Positions 10,140 through 21,200 of a stretch of DNA of 64,000 nt are shown piece by piece. The notes under the pieces were generated by a model. The model saw nothing but the letters and a program-made list of their open reading frames with translations. It did no database searches and was not told the origin of the DNA. Both the position numbers and the translations under genes were made by a program. The stretch is from positions 282,539-346,538 of the forward strand of contig KV748274.1 of NCBI GenBank assembly GCA_001692895.1, given 5' to 3'. Position 1 is the first letter of the stretch. The number at the start of each line of letters is the position of its first letter. Source of the stretch: Cenococcum geophilum 1.58. Its lineage: Eukaryota > Ascomycota > Dothideomycetes > Gloniales > Gloniaceae.

Positions 10140-11600
10140 AAATATTAGGCGGCGGCTGCTAAACCTAGCTATTAGGCAGTTTGGGCTATAGCTATAACAG
10201 CCTTCTTAACGATATCTATAGCAACGCTTTAGCTTTTAGAGTAGCTTGCGTTCTCTATCTAATAGCTTTTACGGGAAGGTTAGTATAGAAAGGTCAATAT
10301 TAGGACCAGTAGTGTTACTTAAGGTAGTAGGCGTTAGTAGTTTAGTAGGTCCGGAGGGCTTCTATAAGGAGGTCTTTAGGTAGGGGTTTACAGTAGCAAT
10401 CTAATTTAGTTATTATTTAATCTTTTATATAGCTGCTACTATATTATAAACATTATTATAGTTGTAGCTAGCGGCTGCATAACTAAGGCGATAAGTGACT
10501 TTTTTAAGGAGATTTTTTTGGTCTTTAGTATTGTCTCGGGCGAGGGCTCTGGTATATTCCTGGAATTTAATATAGAACTCGTTAAATAATTTAGTAGGGC
10601 TTATCTTTAGGGCACGTAGTTTAGCTTAGTTAGTGGCCAGTAGGTTATAGTCGCGGTATATTAGGTTGAGATTGTTAAGGACTTCTTAGTAGAACTGCTA
10701 CTTCTAGGGGCTATTAGTCTCCTATCGGGCGAAGAGTCTGTTAAATAGTGTACCCTTTATTCGCCCAATAATATAGCTAATCTTAGTATCTTCTATAGGA
10801 AAAAGGTAGGCGCTCTAAGTTAGTTTCTTGCGGATTTACATCTTCTAGTAGCTATATTCTTTACAGTCTCCCTAAAAAACTAAAGGATTAGGGTAATATA
10901 TATTAGACCCTATAGTGGCAGCTTAAGTTCGGTTATTATAGCTTTTATTATTGCTTTAGTAGGGGTTCCCGTTAGGTAAGGCTGCTCGGCGCTAACCCTT
11001 TATTAAACATTAAGTAGGTAAAGTTACCGGGGGCATAGAGACTTAAGTGGCGTTATATACAGTAGAGAGGTATCTAGCGTTATTATAAATATGCTTATTA
11101 AGCTAAGATTATAGGTATTTAATTATGCCTTCTCTTTTAGTAATTATAGCAATAAGTATAATCTTAGCTTTCTTTAACTGTTGGACGTCGCGTTTAGACA
11201 TGCGGAGGTCGTCTTCGGTTTCTTGACGCGTGTTATTGGCGAGCGCCTCGCGAGCTTATAGGTCTTAGATAATATCGCGATCTTAAGTAGTATATATCTC
11301 GGCTTATATAAGCTTTAGGTAGTAGTTCTATAGAAGGCGGTAGTATTTATTAGGTTCTCGTGCTACCATTTTTACAAACATCTCAGTATCTCGTATTTCA
11401 ATTTTAATAGGTAGTAGCCCTTCTACTTACTTATCCGTAGTTATATAGTTAATAAAAGATAAGATATTATTAGTGTCTATCTCCTTAGGGGTTAAGGCTA
11501 GGGCTGATAAATCAAATTCTCCTGGGATTGATTGGCGTCGTAGGTTAAGTATAGGTATTAGATTGTTCTTTAGGTTTAATATAGTAGCTAGTAAGAAATA
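10140..11600 (-). pseudogene. gag with zinc knuckle relic
   Basis: The minus frame upstream of protease is broken by RIP stops. Near 10220-10165 is a degraded CCHC knuckle: a first Cys, a second reading Tyr, an altered His position and a terminal Cys. The start codon is not certain; coding-like composition reaches about 11600. It would be the capsid/nucleocapsid precursor of the chromovirus. Assignment rests on position and the knuckle remnant. Confidence 0.6.
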
Positions 11601-11739
11601 TTATCTTACTATTATAGGTTCCTTAGAAGTATAAAGTAAGGTAACTTATAGGCACGCTACTTTTAGCAGCGCCTATAGTATTACAGAGACGTAGAATTGG
11701 TCATAGGCTAGGTGTTAGTAGTAAAAAGGCGCAACGTAA

Positions 11740-11932
11740 TGTTATGGGACGGGGGTAGTGGCTATAAGACGTATGTATTCGAGGAGTCTATAAGACGTTA
11801 CGCGATCGATCGTAAGGGTCGAGGGCGTAAGGAGGTAATATACCTACGCGTAGCTGATATAAGCTGTACGCGAGGTATATGCAAGAGCACGGGGCTCTCC
11901 TATAGAGGCCCCTGCGATAGGGTTCCGTAATA
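11740..11932 (-). repeat. 5' LTR, 193 bp
   Basis: Partner of 5588-5780, same length. Starts TGTTATGGGACGG and ends CCGTAATA, followed by the target duplication CATAA. Confidence 0.92.
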
Positions 11933-11937
11933 CATAA

Positions 11938-12110
11938 TATTTTAATATTTGTCACGTAGATTCTGCTACAACTTACCACGCGTAACTTTTTTTCTAACTA
12001 ATAAGAAGCCGGCTTTCTAACTAATTAGAAGCTAGCTTAGCGGGAGTTTGAATTTTAGGACCTCCTAACCCGAATATATAGACTATTTATACCTTAGGTT
12101 AATAAAGCCC
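11938..12110. other. Flanking DNA with a 24-bp direct duplication
   Basis: No gene seen. tttctaactaataagaagcc and a near copy with attagaagct lie in tandem at about 11991-12038. The segment leads into a 12-bp minisatellite. Confidence 0.5.
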
Positions 12111-12270
12111 TGTACGAAGCTCTATATAAAGCTCTATATAAAGCTCTATACGAAGCTCTATATAAAGCTCTATAAAGCTCTATACAAAGCTCTATATATA
12201 GAGGCTTTGTATAAGGCTTTACGCGAAGCTTTATATACAGAGGCTCTACATAAAGCTCTACATAAAGCCT
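12111..12270. repeat. 12-bp minisatellite, RIP-degraded copy
   Basis: Repeats of the gctctatataaa type, with some gctctatacgaa, and an inverted stretch (gaggctttgtataaggctt) in the middle. It is the same family as the cleaner gctctgctcgaa array at 62400-62952; cgaa to taaa and tgc to tat are RIP-type changes. Open frames across it (e.g. 12207-12434) are repeat artefacts. Confidence 0.8.
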
Positions 12271-12430
12271 TTATATATACGCGCGACACAATACTATTAG
12301 GTCCCCGCTATATTTCTAATAGCCTCTATATATGCCTCTGCCAAGTATACCCCTATATATACCTAAGTAGCCACCTCATTTTTTACCCTTCCTTATATCC
12401 TCCCTACCTAGGAAGACACCAGAACAACAG

Positions 12431-12613
12431 CTAGTAGACGACCGTTGCCGGAGCTAGACGACCATCGCTAGAGCTAGACGACCGTCGCCNGAGCTAGACG
12501 ACCGTCGCCAGAGCTAGACGACCGTTATTAGAGCTAGACGACCGTCGCCAGAGCTAGATAACCGTCGCTAGAGCTAGATAACCGTCGTTATCGCCACACG
12601 ACCGTCGCTAGAG
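12431..12613. repeat. 20-bp minisatellite, about 9 copies
   Basis: Unit gagctagacgaccgtcgcca. Copies differ by transitions such as acgacc to ataacc and gccg to atta. It keeps CpG and CpC, so RIP is partial. It contains one N. Confidence 0.85.
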
Positions 12614-12690
12614 CTATATAACAACCGTTTAAATAACTAGCCAGCGAACACGATAAACGATTTAATCGATCGATCAAATTAAGGTGACAT

Positions 12691-12891
12691 AGATAGGTAG
12701 GCATAGATAGGTAGGTATAGACGGGTAGGTATAGACGGACGGACAGATAGGTAGGTAGGCAAGTAGGTAAGTAGATAGGCAGGTAGGTAGGTAGGTAGGT
12801 AGGTAGATAGGCAGGTAGGTAAGTAGGCAAGTAGGCAGGTAGGTAGGTAGGTAGGCAGGCAGGCAGGCAGGTAGGTAGGTAGGTAGGTAAA
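12691..12891. repeat. (GGTA)n tetranucleotide array with GGCA variants
   Basis: About 200 bp of ggta/ggca/agta units. On the minus strand this gives an artefactual PTYL repeat peptide (12588-12830), not a gene. Confidence 0.9.
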
Positions 12892-13053
12892 TAATTTAGA
12901 GCCTCTACGAGAGGCTTCCCCCTTAACGCCTAAAGTAGATAGCTCTATATTTTATATAGTTATAATATAAATATATTTAAAAGTATATTATAGAGATCTA
13001 TAGGAATATATGATAATTTAGTTATTATATAATATAATTATAATTTATATAGT

Positions 13054-13142
13054 TACAATTTGTATAGTTTTTACAATTTGTACAGTTTTTACAATTCGTA
13101 TAGTTTTTACAATTCGTACAGTTTGTACAATTTGTATAGTTT
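13054..13142. repeat. 18-bp tandem repeat, about 5 copies
   Basis: Unit acaatttgtatagttttt with Cg/Tg and Ca/Ta variants. It follows about 160 bp of plain AT-rich DNA (12892-13053) in which I see nothing. Confidence 0.75.
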
Positions 13143-13335
13143 ACGCACTATTTATTTATAGGGTAGCGTTTTACTGCAATTTACTATTAGATGCTGCAAA
13201 CTTATTACAAAACGCGTAAATTGCTATTAGGGTGCTGCAAACTTGTTGCAAAACGTGCGTTTTGCGCAAATTGGCGATCGTATAGTTTGCGGCAATTTGC
13301 CGCAAACCGCAACAACGACCCTAAAAAAAATTTCC
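13143..13335. other. Low-RIP segment with tandem duplication and a perfect hairpin
   Basis: Holds two tandem copies of a roughly 40-bp unit (tgctgcaaacttnttncaaaacg) and, at 13285-13307, a perfect 11-bp stem (gtttgcggcaa / ttgccgcaaac, 1-base loop). TpG, CpA and CpG are frequent, unlike the family C DNA that starts near 13336. Function unknown. Confidence 0.6.
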
Positions 13336-13357
13336 TAATGATTATCTTTTAACTATA

Positions 13358-13764
13358 ACGTATTCTACCACCGAGCCGGCCACCCTACCGAGCCGGCCAC
13401 TTTAAAATACACTAAAAAGCCGATATTTGAATCTTAAATATCTTAACCACTACTTAATAATATTTTCTAAAAATTTAAATATAAGCTTTTATATACCTAT
13501 TTTAATACTTATTACAATATAAGAGTATGCGCTCCGGTAGTTGTTAAGATATTAAAAAATATCTCTATTTTTAACCCCTAAACTCTATATTATAATAACC
13601 ACCTAGCTGCACGCTTTAGTATTATAATATATACTAAAATAGGTATATAAGAGCTTATATTTAAATTTTTAGAAAATATTATTAAGTAGTGGTTGAGATA
13701 TTTAAGATTCAAATATTGGCTTTTTGGTGTATTTTGAAGTGGCCGGCTCGGTAGTAGAATACGT
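13358..13764. mobile_element. MITE with long terminal inverted repeats, TA target site
   Basis: The arms are near-identical inverted repeats of about 145 bp, starting acgtattctac and containing accgagccggccac; the 407-bp element is flanked by TA at both ends (13356-13357, 13765-13766). TA duplication and no coding capacity fit a Tc1/mariner-mobilised MITE. The left arm alone carries an extra accgagccggccac copy. The flanks join into a continuous RNase H reading of family C, confirming the insertion. Confidence 0.85.
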
Positions 13765-14051
13765 TAGTATATTACTGGACGCTATATATTCCTATACTTC
13801 TATAATAAGTATACTCCTAGTATAAAGTCTAATGCGTCCATTTCTACAACTATATCTAACTTTAGTTAATAGATCTTAAGGATTAGCTCCTAGGTAAATA
13901 ACTCCTTAAGTTCCTTAAATAACTTCTTTTATTTATCTCCCTATGCCTATAGTTCCTCTTTCTTTATAAGCCTAGTAAATGGTTTAATATTCTTTAACTA
14001 CTATACTATAAACCTCCTATAGTAGTTCTAACCCCTAAAAATAACCTTAAC

Positions 14052-15413
14052 TGTTACGGACGCTTTAAGTACAATATTACGACTACTAGGAGAGGAGTTA
14101 GAAGTAGCTAGTTAGTTAATTAAGGCACAGTCTAGAATAGAATTAGTAGAACTATATAACGAGGAATGGTAACTAAGGTTATATAATATAATCTATATAA
14201 TCTAAAAGACCTATAGGATCTATAGTAGAGTAGATAGAGTATACGTACCTTATATATAAAGGGGATTTCTTAGGAGTATAGTTATATATTTAAAGGACTA
14301 TAGTCCCTACCTAGATAGTTCTCTTCTTTATAGTAAATCTTAGAATATAATTAGAGTTAATCTATTAGGCAACTACTCTACTAGTTATTATTATATTAGG
14401 CCGTTAAAATCGGACTCTATACCTATACGTGGTGACGGCTACAAACCTAGTCTTTAAAGTTTAGACCTAAAGCTAACGTAAAGACGTTATATAGCGTGCG
14501 GATAGGACCTAATAGTGGTTATAGGCGTTAAGGGCGGTGGTGAAAAATTTTTGGATGGTGAGATCTTAAAAACTACTACTGTTGGCTCTCTACAATACGA
14601 CGACTACTACGCTGTTCTCCTATTTAGGGCACCTGTACGATCTAATATAGATGTATAGTATTCGATAACATCCCCTATCCCCTAGTAGAAAGCATTAATA
14701 ACCTTATATTAATGAATAAATAAGCGTAAATAAACGAACGAGTAAATATACGGCCCCTCTTAACCCCTAAGGCGATCGCCCGCGAAGCATGCGGTTACTT
14801 ACTATACTGCCGTAATACTACTAAAAGCGGCAGCTGGATAACCCTGTACGGTTTTCCTTATCTCCTCTTAACGAAGTAGTGCCCTTAGAGAGGGCCTAGT
14901 GACTAGGGCCTAGGCATAAAAGATACTTAGATACACATATATACATATCCCGCTTTCATCTTTTAGTATTAGGATAGTAGAACGGATAAATCCCCCTTAC
15001 GCCTTTAATAGGCCTTAGGGGGGGGGGAGGTATAGCGTATATAGTAATAGTTAACAAGAGATAGTATATAGGGGGTGGTTAAGATATAGGACACAACTAT
15101 AAGTATATAGCAATCGATTAGTAAGGCCTAGCTAGGACGTAGTAAACCCTAGCTTTAAATAAGCTAGAGAAGGAAGTAGTGATTTCTAAGGAGTTTAAAA
15201 TATCTAAGGAGGAGGACGTAGCTATAGGCCTATAGGGCCGCTGCTACGTGCAGGTATGGTAATTTAGGGTTTTTTATCCTACTAAGGTGGCTTATAGGGT
15301 TTTTCCTCCCCTAATATATTAGGGGTTTTCTTCCTGTAAATTTATAAGTTTCCCCTATATATAAAGTAATCTGCGTAGGCCGTATAGGATCCGTATTAGC
15401 CCTTAAGCAATGA

Positions 15414-15447
<34 letters not shown>

Positions 15448-15523
15448 TGTTAACTTCTTATTTACCTATATACCTAGCCTATTAATAAGTTTACCATAGT
15501 TCCTACTATAAGGCTTTATTATA
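14052..15523 (+). mobile_element. Solo LTR of family B, TSD TTAAC, split by a later insert
   Basis: 14052-14398 plus 15438-15523 align end to end with the 426-bp LTRs of element B (TGTTACGGACGCTTTAAG start; last bases ttattata from ccgttaca). TTAAC flanks it at 14047-14051 and 15524-15528. No internal region is present, so it is an LTR-LTR recombination product inside family C pol, in the opposite orientation. It is heavily RIPped. Confidence 0.87.
14399..15437 (+). mobile_element. Non-LTR-like insert with (ATT)n tail
   Basis: About 1.04 kb interrupting the solo LTR. It ends gcaatgaatta followed by about 10 TTA units; the LTR sequence ttattattatatt appears on both sides, as a target duplication would. 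The end (gcaatgaattattatt) and parts of the last 130 bp match the 3' end of the minus LINE at 40885, so it is probably a 5'-truncated LINE or a dependent SINE-like copy. On the plus strand near 15200 a short frame reads ISKEEDVAIGL. A G9 run lies near 15018. CpG and TpG are partly kept (14500-14900), so RIP is lighter than in the host LTR. Confidence 0.6.
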
Positions 15524-15695
15524 TTAACTGTGTTATATTCTCTAGTTCTTACTAACTTACTATAGCTTTAATCTTCTTTAGGTCTATACTAATATAACCT
15601 AGTTTAATAATAAATCCTATAAAATTGGTCATCCTAGTAAAGAACTTATATTTCTTAATTACTACTAGTATCTGTTTTTTTATAGTCTCCTTAAG

Positions 15696-15910
15696 TGTAA
15701 GGGGATCTTGTAGATAGGGGGCTATAAGGACACGATTAGAATAGGATAGATTAGTAAAAGAGATGAATCCTTAAGGAGGTAAGGCCTCTAGGATTGTAGA
15801 GACTATATACTACAGGTACGTGCCTTTAGTACGTAACTAGTAACTATCTAAGGGGCGTCCGGGGGTTGTCCTAAGGGCAACCCAAGGTGTCCGCAATAAT
15901 ATCCCTTATA
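15696..15910 (-). repeat. 3' LTR of D, 215 bp
   Basis: Starts TGTAAGGGGATC, ends CCCTTATA. It shares cgtccgggggttgtcctaag with its partner; differences are mostly transitions. Confidence 0.92.
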
Positions 15911-15923
15911 TTNCCCCCCCCCC
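15911..15923 (-). other. Polypurine tract of D
   Basis: A run of C on the plus strand (one N) abutting the 3' LTR; purine on the element strand. Confidence 0.7.
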
Positions 15924-18290
15924 TTCTTATAGTTAGCCCCTAATCGCCATTACCTTACAATAGGGAGATTATAAGGGCTTATCCCGGAAGAGGTTTGGAG
16001 AGATGTTAGAGAGGTATCGGTATACCGCTATATATTATTTATCTATTTAACCCCTACTTTAAACTCCTAAAAAACCTTAATAAGGAAAAAATATAACTAG
16101 AGAAAAGATATGAGGATTGTTAAGACACCTATTAAAAGCTTACCAGAAGTATACTGGTGACTACCTAAGCTAATATAGGGATTTTTATATAACTCTGCTT
16201 CTAAGCCTTTATGCCAGTCTGTAATTAATTATAAGTATTATAGGTAATTTGGTGTTCTAGTATAGTTCCGTAGAACCTTTTAGTATGGGATTTAACGTAT
16301 AGAGCCTTGGCTTGCCGTCGTTTTTAACTATTAAGATATAATCTGTAATTGTTTTATATAATCCTCTGCGTCACTAACGCATTGTTCCTACATCTGCCCT
16401 TAGGCTATTAGATACGGTTAAGGTATTAATTAGTTAATTAAGGAGACTTATCTCCTAAGATTTGGTGTATATGCTTTTAAATCTAATAGTCCTGTGCTAT
16501 ATATTTGGCGTAGCTCTACTACCTAGTAAACAGGAGGGACTCTTTGCAATAGCACCTGTAGCTATTATGCAATTGTTAAGAACGTCTATAACGTTGTTTT
16601 TTAATACTATAGTATCGTTTTAGGTCTAATTTAACCTATATGCGTCTTTAATTTAACGTTTTAATTGCCTTCCCCCGGCCGCGTAGTTAGTTTTTATAAG
16701 GAAGTGATAGTTAAATAACTTATACGCGTGTTTCCTTCCTTTTAAATAGCGCTATTGTAACGGAGTTATATTGGCAAGGTTGCGGCTATTTACTAGAAGG
16801 GTATTAGACGGTGAAGTATAAAGACACTTTGCTTATCGAGCTTAATCCTTTTCCTTAATACCTTACTTCCTATTATTAACCTTTATTTAATTTGGACGTA
16901 TTTTTAATATATTATTAAGATTTTCTTCTTTTTTATTATTAATTTAATATACCTCTTTGTTCTCCTACTAACTGCTCTTTTAAGTAAATTCTATAGCATA
17001 TTTTAGCCCTACCTTTGCATATAAAACCCTAACCTCCGCTAACCCATAACTAGTGCTAGTCCTGCCTAAATGATTTTGCCTATATATCTTTAAAAGACTA
17101 GAAATCTAATAATAGGATTCTGGAGGCTTATAATAAGACATATTGCGTTAAATCTAATACCTTTAGTCCTTATAATTGATGTATACGTACTAAGAGCGGT
17201 AGTTGCGTTAAGGTAAGCTTTTCTATCCTTAATAGATTTCTATTACTGACTTTAAGCTTTAATAGCCTAGGCCTAAGTGGCGACAATCCTTTAATATTCT
17301 TAACTACTATATTGCCCGGGCTTTGTCTTATTCTAGCGCTAATACTAAATGTCTTAGTTAAATTTAAGACTATGCCATAGCTATCTATACTGCCTATAAT
17401 TCCTAGTAAGCTAGCTAGCAACGCCTAATATAAAAGCAAGGTTAGTATACTAAGGATAGGGTACAGGATAGGGGTGATAAGAAGAAGGTCGCTGTCTACT
17501 ATAGGAAGGAGTTTGCGCATACGCGTTAAGTTTTAAAAGAGCATAATATGATATAGTATTAAGTAGGTTACCCTTTAGGTACCTAGCGGATAGGTGACTA
17601 ATAGTTGCCGTAGTAAGGTCTTAGTAGTTCTGGACTATACTAGCTAGCTAACATCTCTATTTATTTTAGGCTTAAGCGTGTCTTTATTGACTATAAGTTT
17701 ACGCCGCAAGAGCTTTATTAGTATTGGTTTGGACCTAATGTTAGTATTAAGCGTTTAAGAGTCTCTGCTCTAGCTACACCTTATTATTTTACCCCTATTT
17801 TTATACCTACTTATACGCTTATTAAGGCATCTGGATCCTATTCTCGTTAGCCATTACTTAGTAGCCCAATAGATACTAATCCTACTCCTAATAATAAGGC
17901 GTAGTGGCTTTTCAGATTAGGTATTTGTGGTTTAGACTTTTGGGATTCGTTCTTGTATATAGTAGCAATTAAGGACCTTGATTAGGCGCTTAGGAAGGCC
18001 TTGTAAGGCTTTTAAAAAGGGCTTAGAAGCCTTAAGAATAATATTCCTGGTATAGATTAATAAATAAAAATACAATTCTAGCAAAATGCCTTATTAACTC
18101 TATGCTATATATATAAAAAGGCTGAGGACCTGTCCTGCCTTAGGCTGTAGCCCTATCCCTATAGTTTCCGGAGCCTATCTGTTCTATATCTAATTTGACC
18201 TATTTACTCTTTTCGCGAGCTTTCTTTATAGGTCGCGATAATACCGTAGTATTAGAGCGCTTTCTATAACTTATAGATTGTGGACCTTAG
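15924..18290. other. Long region of D between chromodomain and 3' LTR, unassigned
   Basis: About 2.4 kb I cannot assign. It keeps more TpG/CpA than pol. A minus frame at 17421-17170 is open for 83 codons (starts MLASLLGIIGSIDSYG). On the plus strand a frame from about 17486 to 18120, with RIP-type stops, reads FIDYKFTPQELY, YWFGPNVSIKRLRVSA and LFRLGICGLDFWDSF. The 3' half recurs in the derivative at 31150-31664 with a 15-bp in-frame length difference, suggesting a coding constraint on one strand, but I cannot tell which. No known family is recognised. Confidence 0.4.
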
Positions 18291-18299
18291 TCCTAATAT

Positions 18300-21200
18300 T
18301 CTTTTAGAATATCTTTATAATAATTAAGGTGATCCTCTAGTTCCTATATAGAGTCTTTAGCAGGCTAGCCTAGCTATTTAACTTTAAATTAAAGCTTGTT
18401 CTTAATAGACTTATAGCATAGTATAGCTTTAACCTTGTACTGCTCGCCTACTACCTTAGGGTATTTAATTGGGCCTAGACGGAAGTTCTTTTCTAGCAGT
18501 AGTCTATACTATAGCTTTAGTAGGTTTATATAAAACACTAGATATATATAGGCTATAGATAGGGGTAGCTAGAGACAATAAGCTAGCTTGCTAATTTATT
18601 CCTTAACTTAGAAGGGACCTAGGTATCTTATATTAAGCTTCTTTAATAGTCAATGGGTTTTAATATTTGTTAAACGTAATAGAACCTTATTGCCTACTCC
18701 GAAATGCTTGTTTTAGTGCTTACGGTTATACTAAAGTCTTTACTACTCTTGGGCATTTTATAGGCTCTGCTTTATATACTTCTATTACTCCTTTTATTTT
18801 TAGAGGTATCCTTATACTCTCTAGTAAATATTTTTAGACTTCCCGGTAGGATCCTATAACTAATTATACGGCCTTAGCTAGTAATCGTTGGGTATACTAT
18901 TAAACCTAGATAGTTAAACGCTATAGGCAATCTGGATTGGTGTATACTTATATAATATATATTGCTTTAAATTATAAGCGTATTCTGTGTACGGGAGTAG
19001 CTTATACTAATTGTCTTACTAGTAGTTTAAATACATCTATAGGTAAGACTCTAGTTCCTAGTTCTAGCGTTTTGTTTGCCCGTCCGTTTATAGATGGAAA
19101 GCTATACTATAATAGTAGTCTATCTTTAAATAGAAGCATAGGTCCGACTAGTATTAGCTTATAAAGACGCTGCCTCTATTAGTAATAATGGAGTGTAGCT
19201 AATCTACTTTAAAAAAGCATTTCTCCTTAATTAAGTTAGCGAGTTTTTGTATATTAATTATCTTATTAACGGGAAGGTATTAGACGTACTTTAAAAACCT
19301 ATTAATAAGTACAAGGACCGAATTATATATTCATCCTTAGCTATCTTTAAATGGCGGGAGATCCGTAATAAAGTTTATGGCGTAATGTTGCTATGGCTTA
19401 CTAGCGGGGGGAACTAATTTAAGTAGACTTTATGGCTTATGTCTGCGGATCTTGTATACTTAATACTTCTTATAATAGCTAATATACTCCTTTACTTCCT
19501 AATTAAGCCTTAGCTAATAGTATTTACGCTAAAGTAATTCTACTATCTTTACTTAACTATAGTGGCCGCCTAAAGGATTATTATAATTCTTTATAAGAAT
19601 CTTTTATTATAGATTTGCTTTTTATAGTACCTAAACCTTACTACCTTTACGTAGTAGGCCTATTGGGTTTAGTTCCTAATAGTAGCGCCTAGCAGCTTTT
19701 TTTCCGTCACGTTTCCGGTCTACTTCCGTATTAAGGATAGTATAGAAAGCGTCCCTCTATTATACCTTATGGATGAGGTCTATTAACCCTTTAGATAGTT
19801 CCTAAGTAAAAGCTATTTTATTCTATACTGCTCCAAGTATAAGACTAGATAGTACTATAGATCTTATAACTCTTTAATGCGCGTATATTAGGAAGGCCGC
19901 TATAAGGTTAAAGTCCTTTAGTTATTATAGGGCTCCGAGTTCCAATTGCTCTATAGCTTCGCTATTGGCTTAAGGGGATAGCTTAGTAATTAGGGATAGT
20001 GTATTACTAGGTTCTAAGAATGTATTAGGGATATTTTATCTAGGTATATTTAGACCCTTATTAGTAACGGACTAGGTACTAGCCGGAACGTTAATGGAAA
20101 CCAATAGGGCTTACACCGCCTAAAACTCAGTATATAGAGTTATAGGTGCTTAAGTATCCTATACCTAGAGCTTATTCTATAATATAGGGAGTAAGATATC
20201 TATTATCTGTTTTCCTTCTCCTGTTTTAAAGCCTTTAGCATAATCTAGCCGTTATAATAGTCTATTAGTAGGGTTGCTTTCCCCTAGCTTATATTTAATC
20301 TCAAAATTAAATCGCGCGAGCTCCTCTGCCTATCTGGCTTATTAAGGTATAAGCTCCTTTATAGTTATAAAGTAGCGTAGATTATGGTAATTTAAAAGTA
20401 TATAAGTAGTATAGCTCGCGTGCTTAAGGTAGTGTCGCCACTATTTAAAGCAGTTAACTATAGCCAGCAGTTCCTTATTGTGGGTATAATACCTAACTTT
20501 AGGTCCCTAGAATTTTCTACTATAAAATACTATTAGTCTCTAATAGAGCTAGGTAGCGTCTAGATACCTATTAGGTTATAGTAGGATACCAATAAGGGCG
20601 AAATTTAATACATTAGTAATTATTATTAATAGCTAATTTAGGTTAAAATGCCGTAGTAATAGAGCTTTTATAAACTTTATGCAAAGTTCCCGGAAGGCCT
20701 TCTAAACCTTTCCGGGCTATAACCATAGCTTATACCATTTAGTTAGTCCCTTCTTAGTTTTCTTCCTTACCACCTTTAAGCTTTTTGCTCTTTAGGTTAG
20801 GTCTTAAGAAGCTTCCATAATATAGTTAAATAGGTATTAGGTGACGTCTAAGTAGTTATAAATAAAGCGCCTATAGAAATTGGCAAAGCCTAGGAACACT
20901 TAAACATCCTAGTAGCTCTCTAGCTCCGGCCACTCCTAAATCATCTACATCTGTACTAGGTCTATAATTATACCTATAGGCGTTACGATATAACCCAGGA
21001 ACTTGACCTACTTAGTATTAAAGATATATTTTAACGCCTTGGCGTAGAGGCCCTAATTATCTAAATATTCCAGTACTTCGCGGACATATTGCTTATACTA
21101 ATCCTTATCTTCTAAGTAGATTAGGATGTTATCTAAATAGACGACGTATATGCGGTCGACTAGTCCCCCTAAGGCTTTATAAATATACAATTAGAATATT

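Larger units (their letters stand above)
5588..11932 (-). mobile_element. Ty3/gypsy chromovirus, full length, TSD CATAA
   Basis: Two LTRs of exactly 193 bp (5588-5780, 11740-11932) bound a 6,345-bp element, flanked by CATAA at 5583-5587 and 11933-11937. The purine tract next to the left LTR and the coding direction both show minus orientation. Order in that direction: gag with zinc knuckle, protease, RT, RNase H, integrase, chromodomain (Ty3 order). The chromodomain would steer integration to heterochromatin. Stops at Gln/Trp codons disable all proteins, but RIP is lighter than in family C: several Trp codons survive. Confidence 0.93.

Noticed and set aside
11712-11979. Open frames on both strands across the LTR
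   Set aside because: LTR sequence that is also found at 5588-5780; not a gene.
12588-12830. Minus frame of 80 codons with PTYL repeats
   Set aside because: Translation of the (GGTA)n array.
15018-15028. Polypurine tract of a further LTR element (run of G)
   Set aside because: No LTR start follows it, and it lies inside the ATT-tailed insert.
14052-15523. 3' LTR of family C
   Set aside because: It is in the opposite orientation to C, has its own TTAAC duplication, and matches B more closely, so it is an independent solo LTR.
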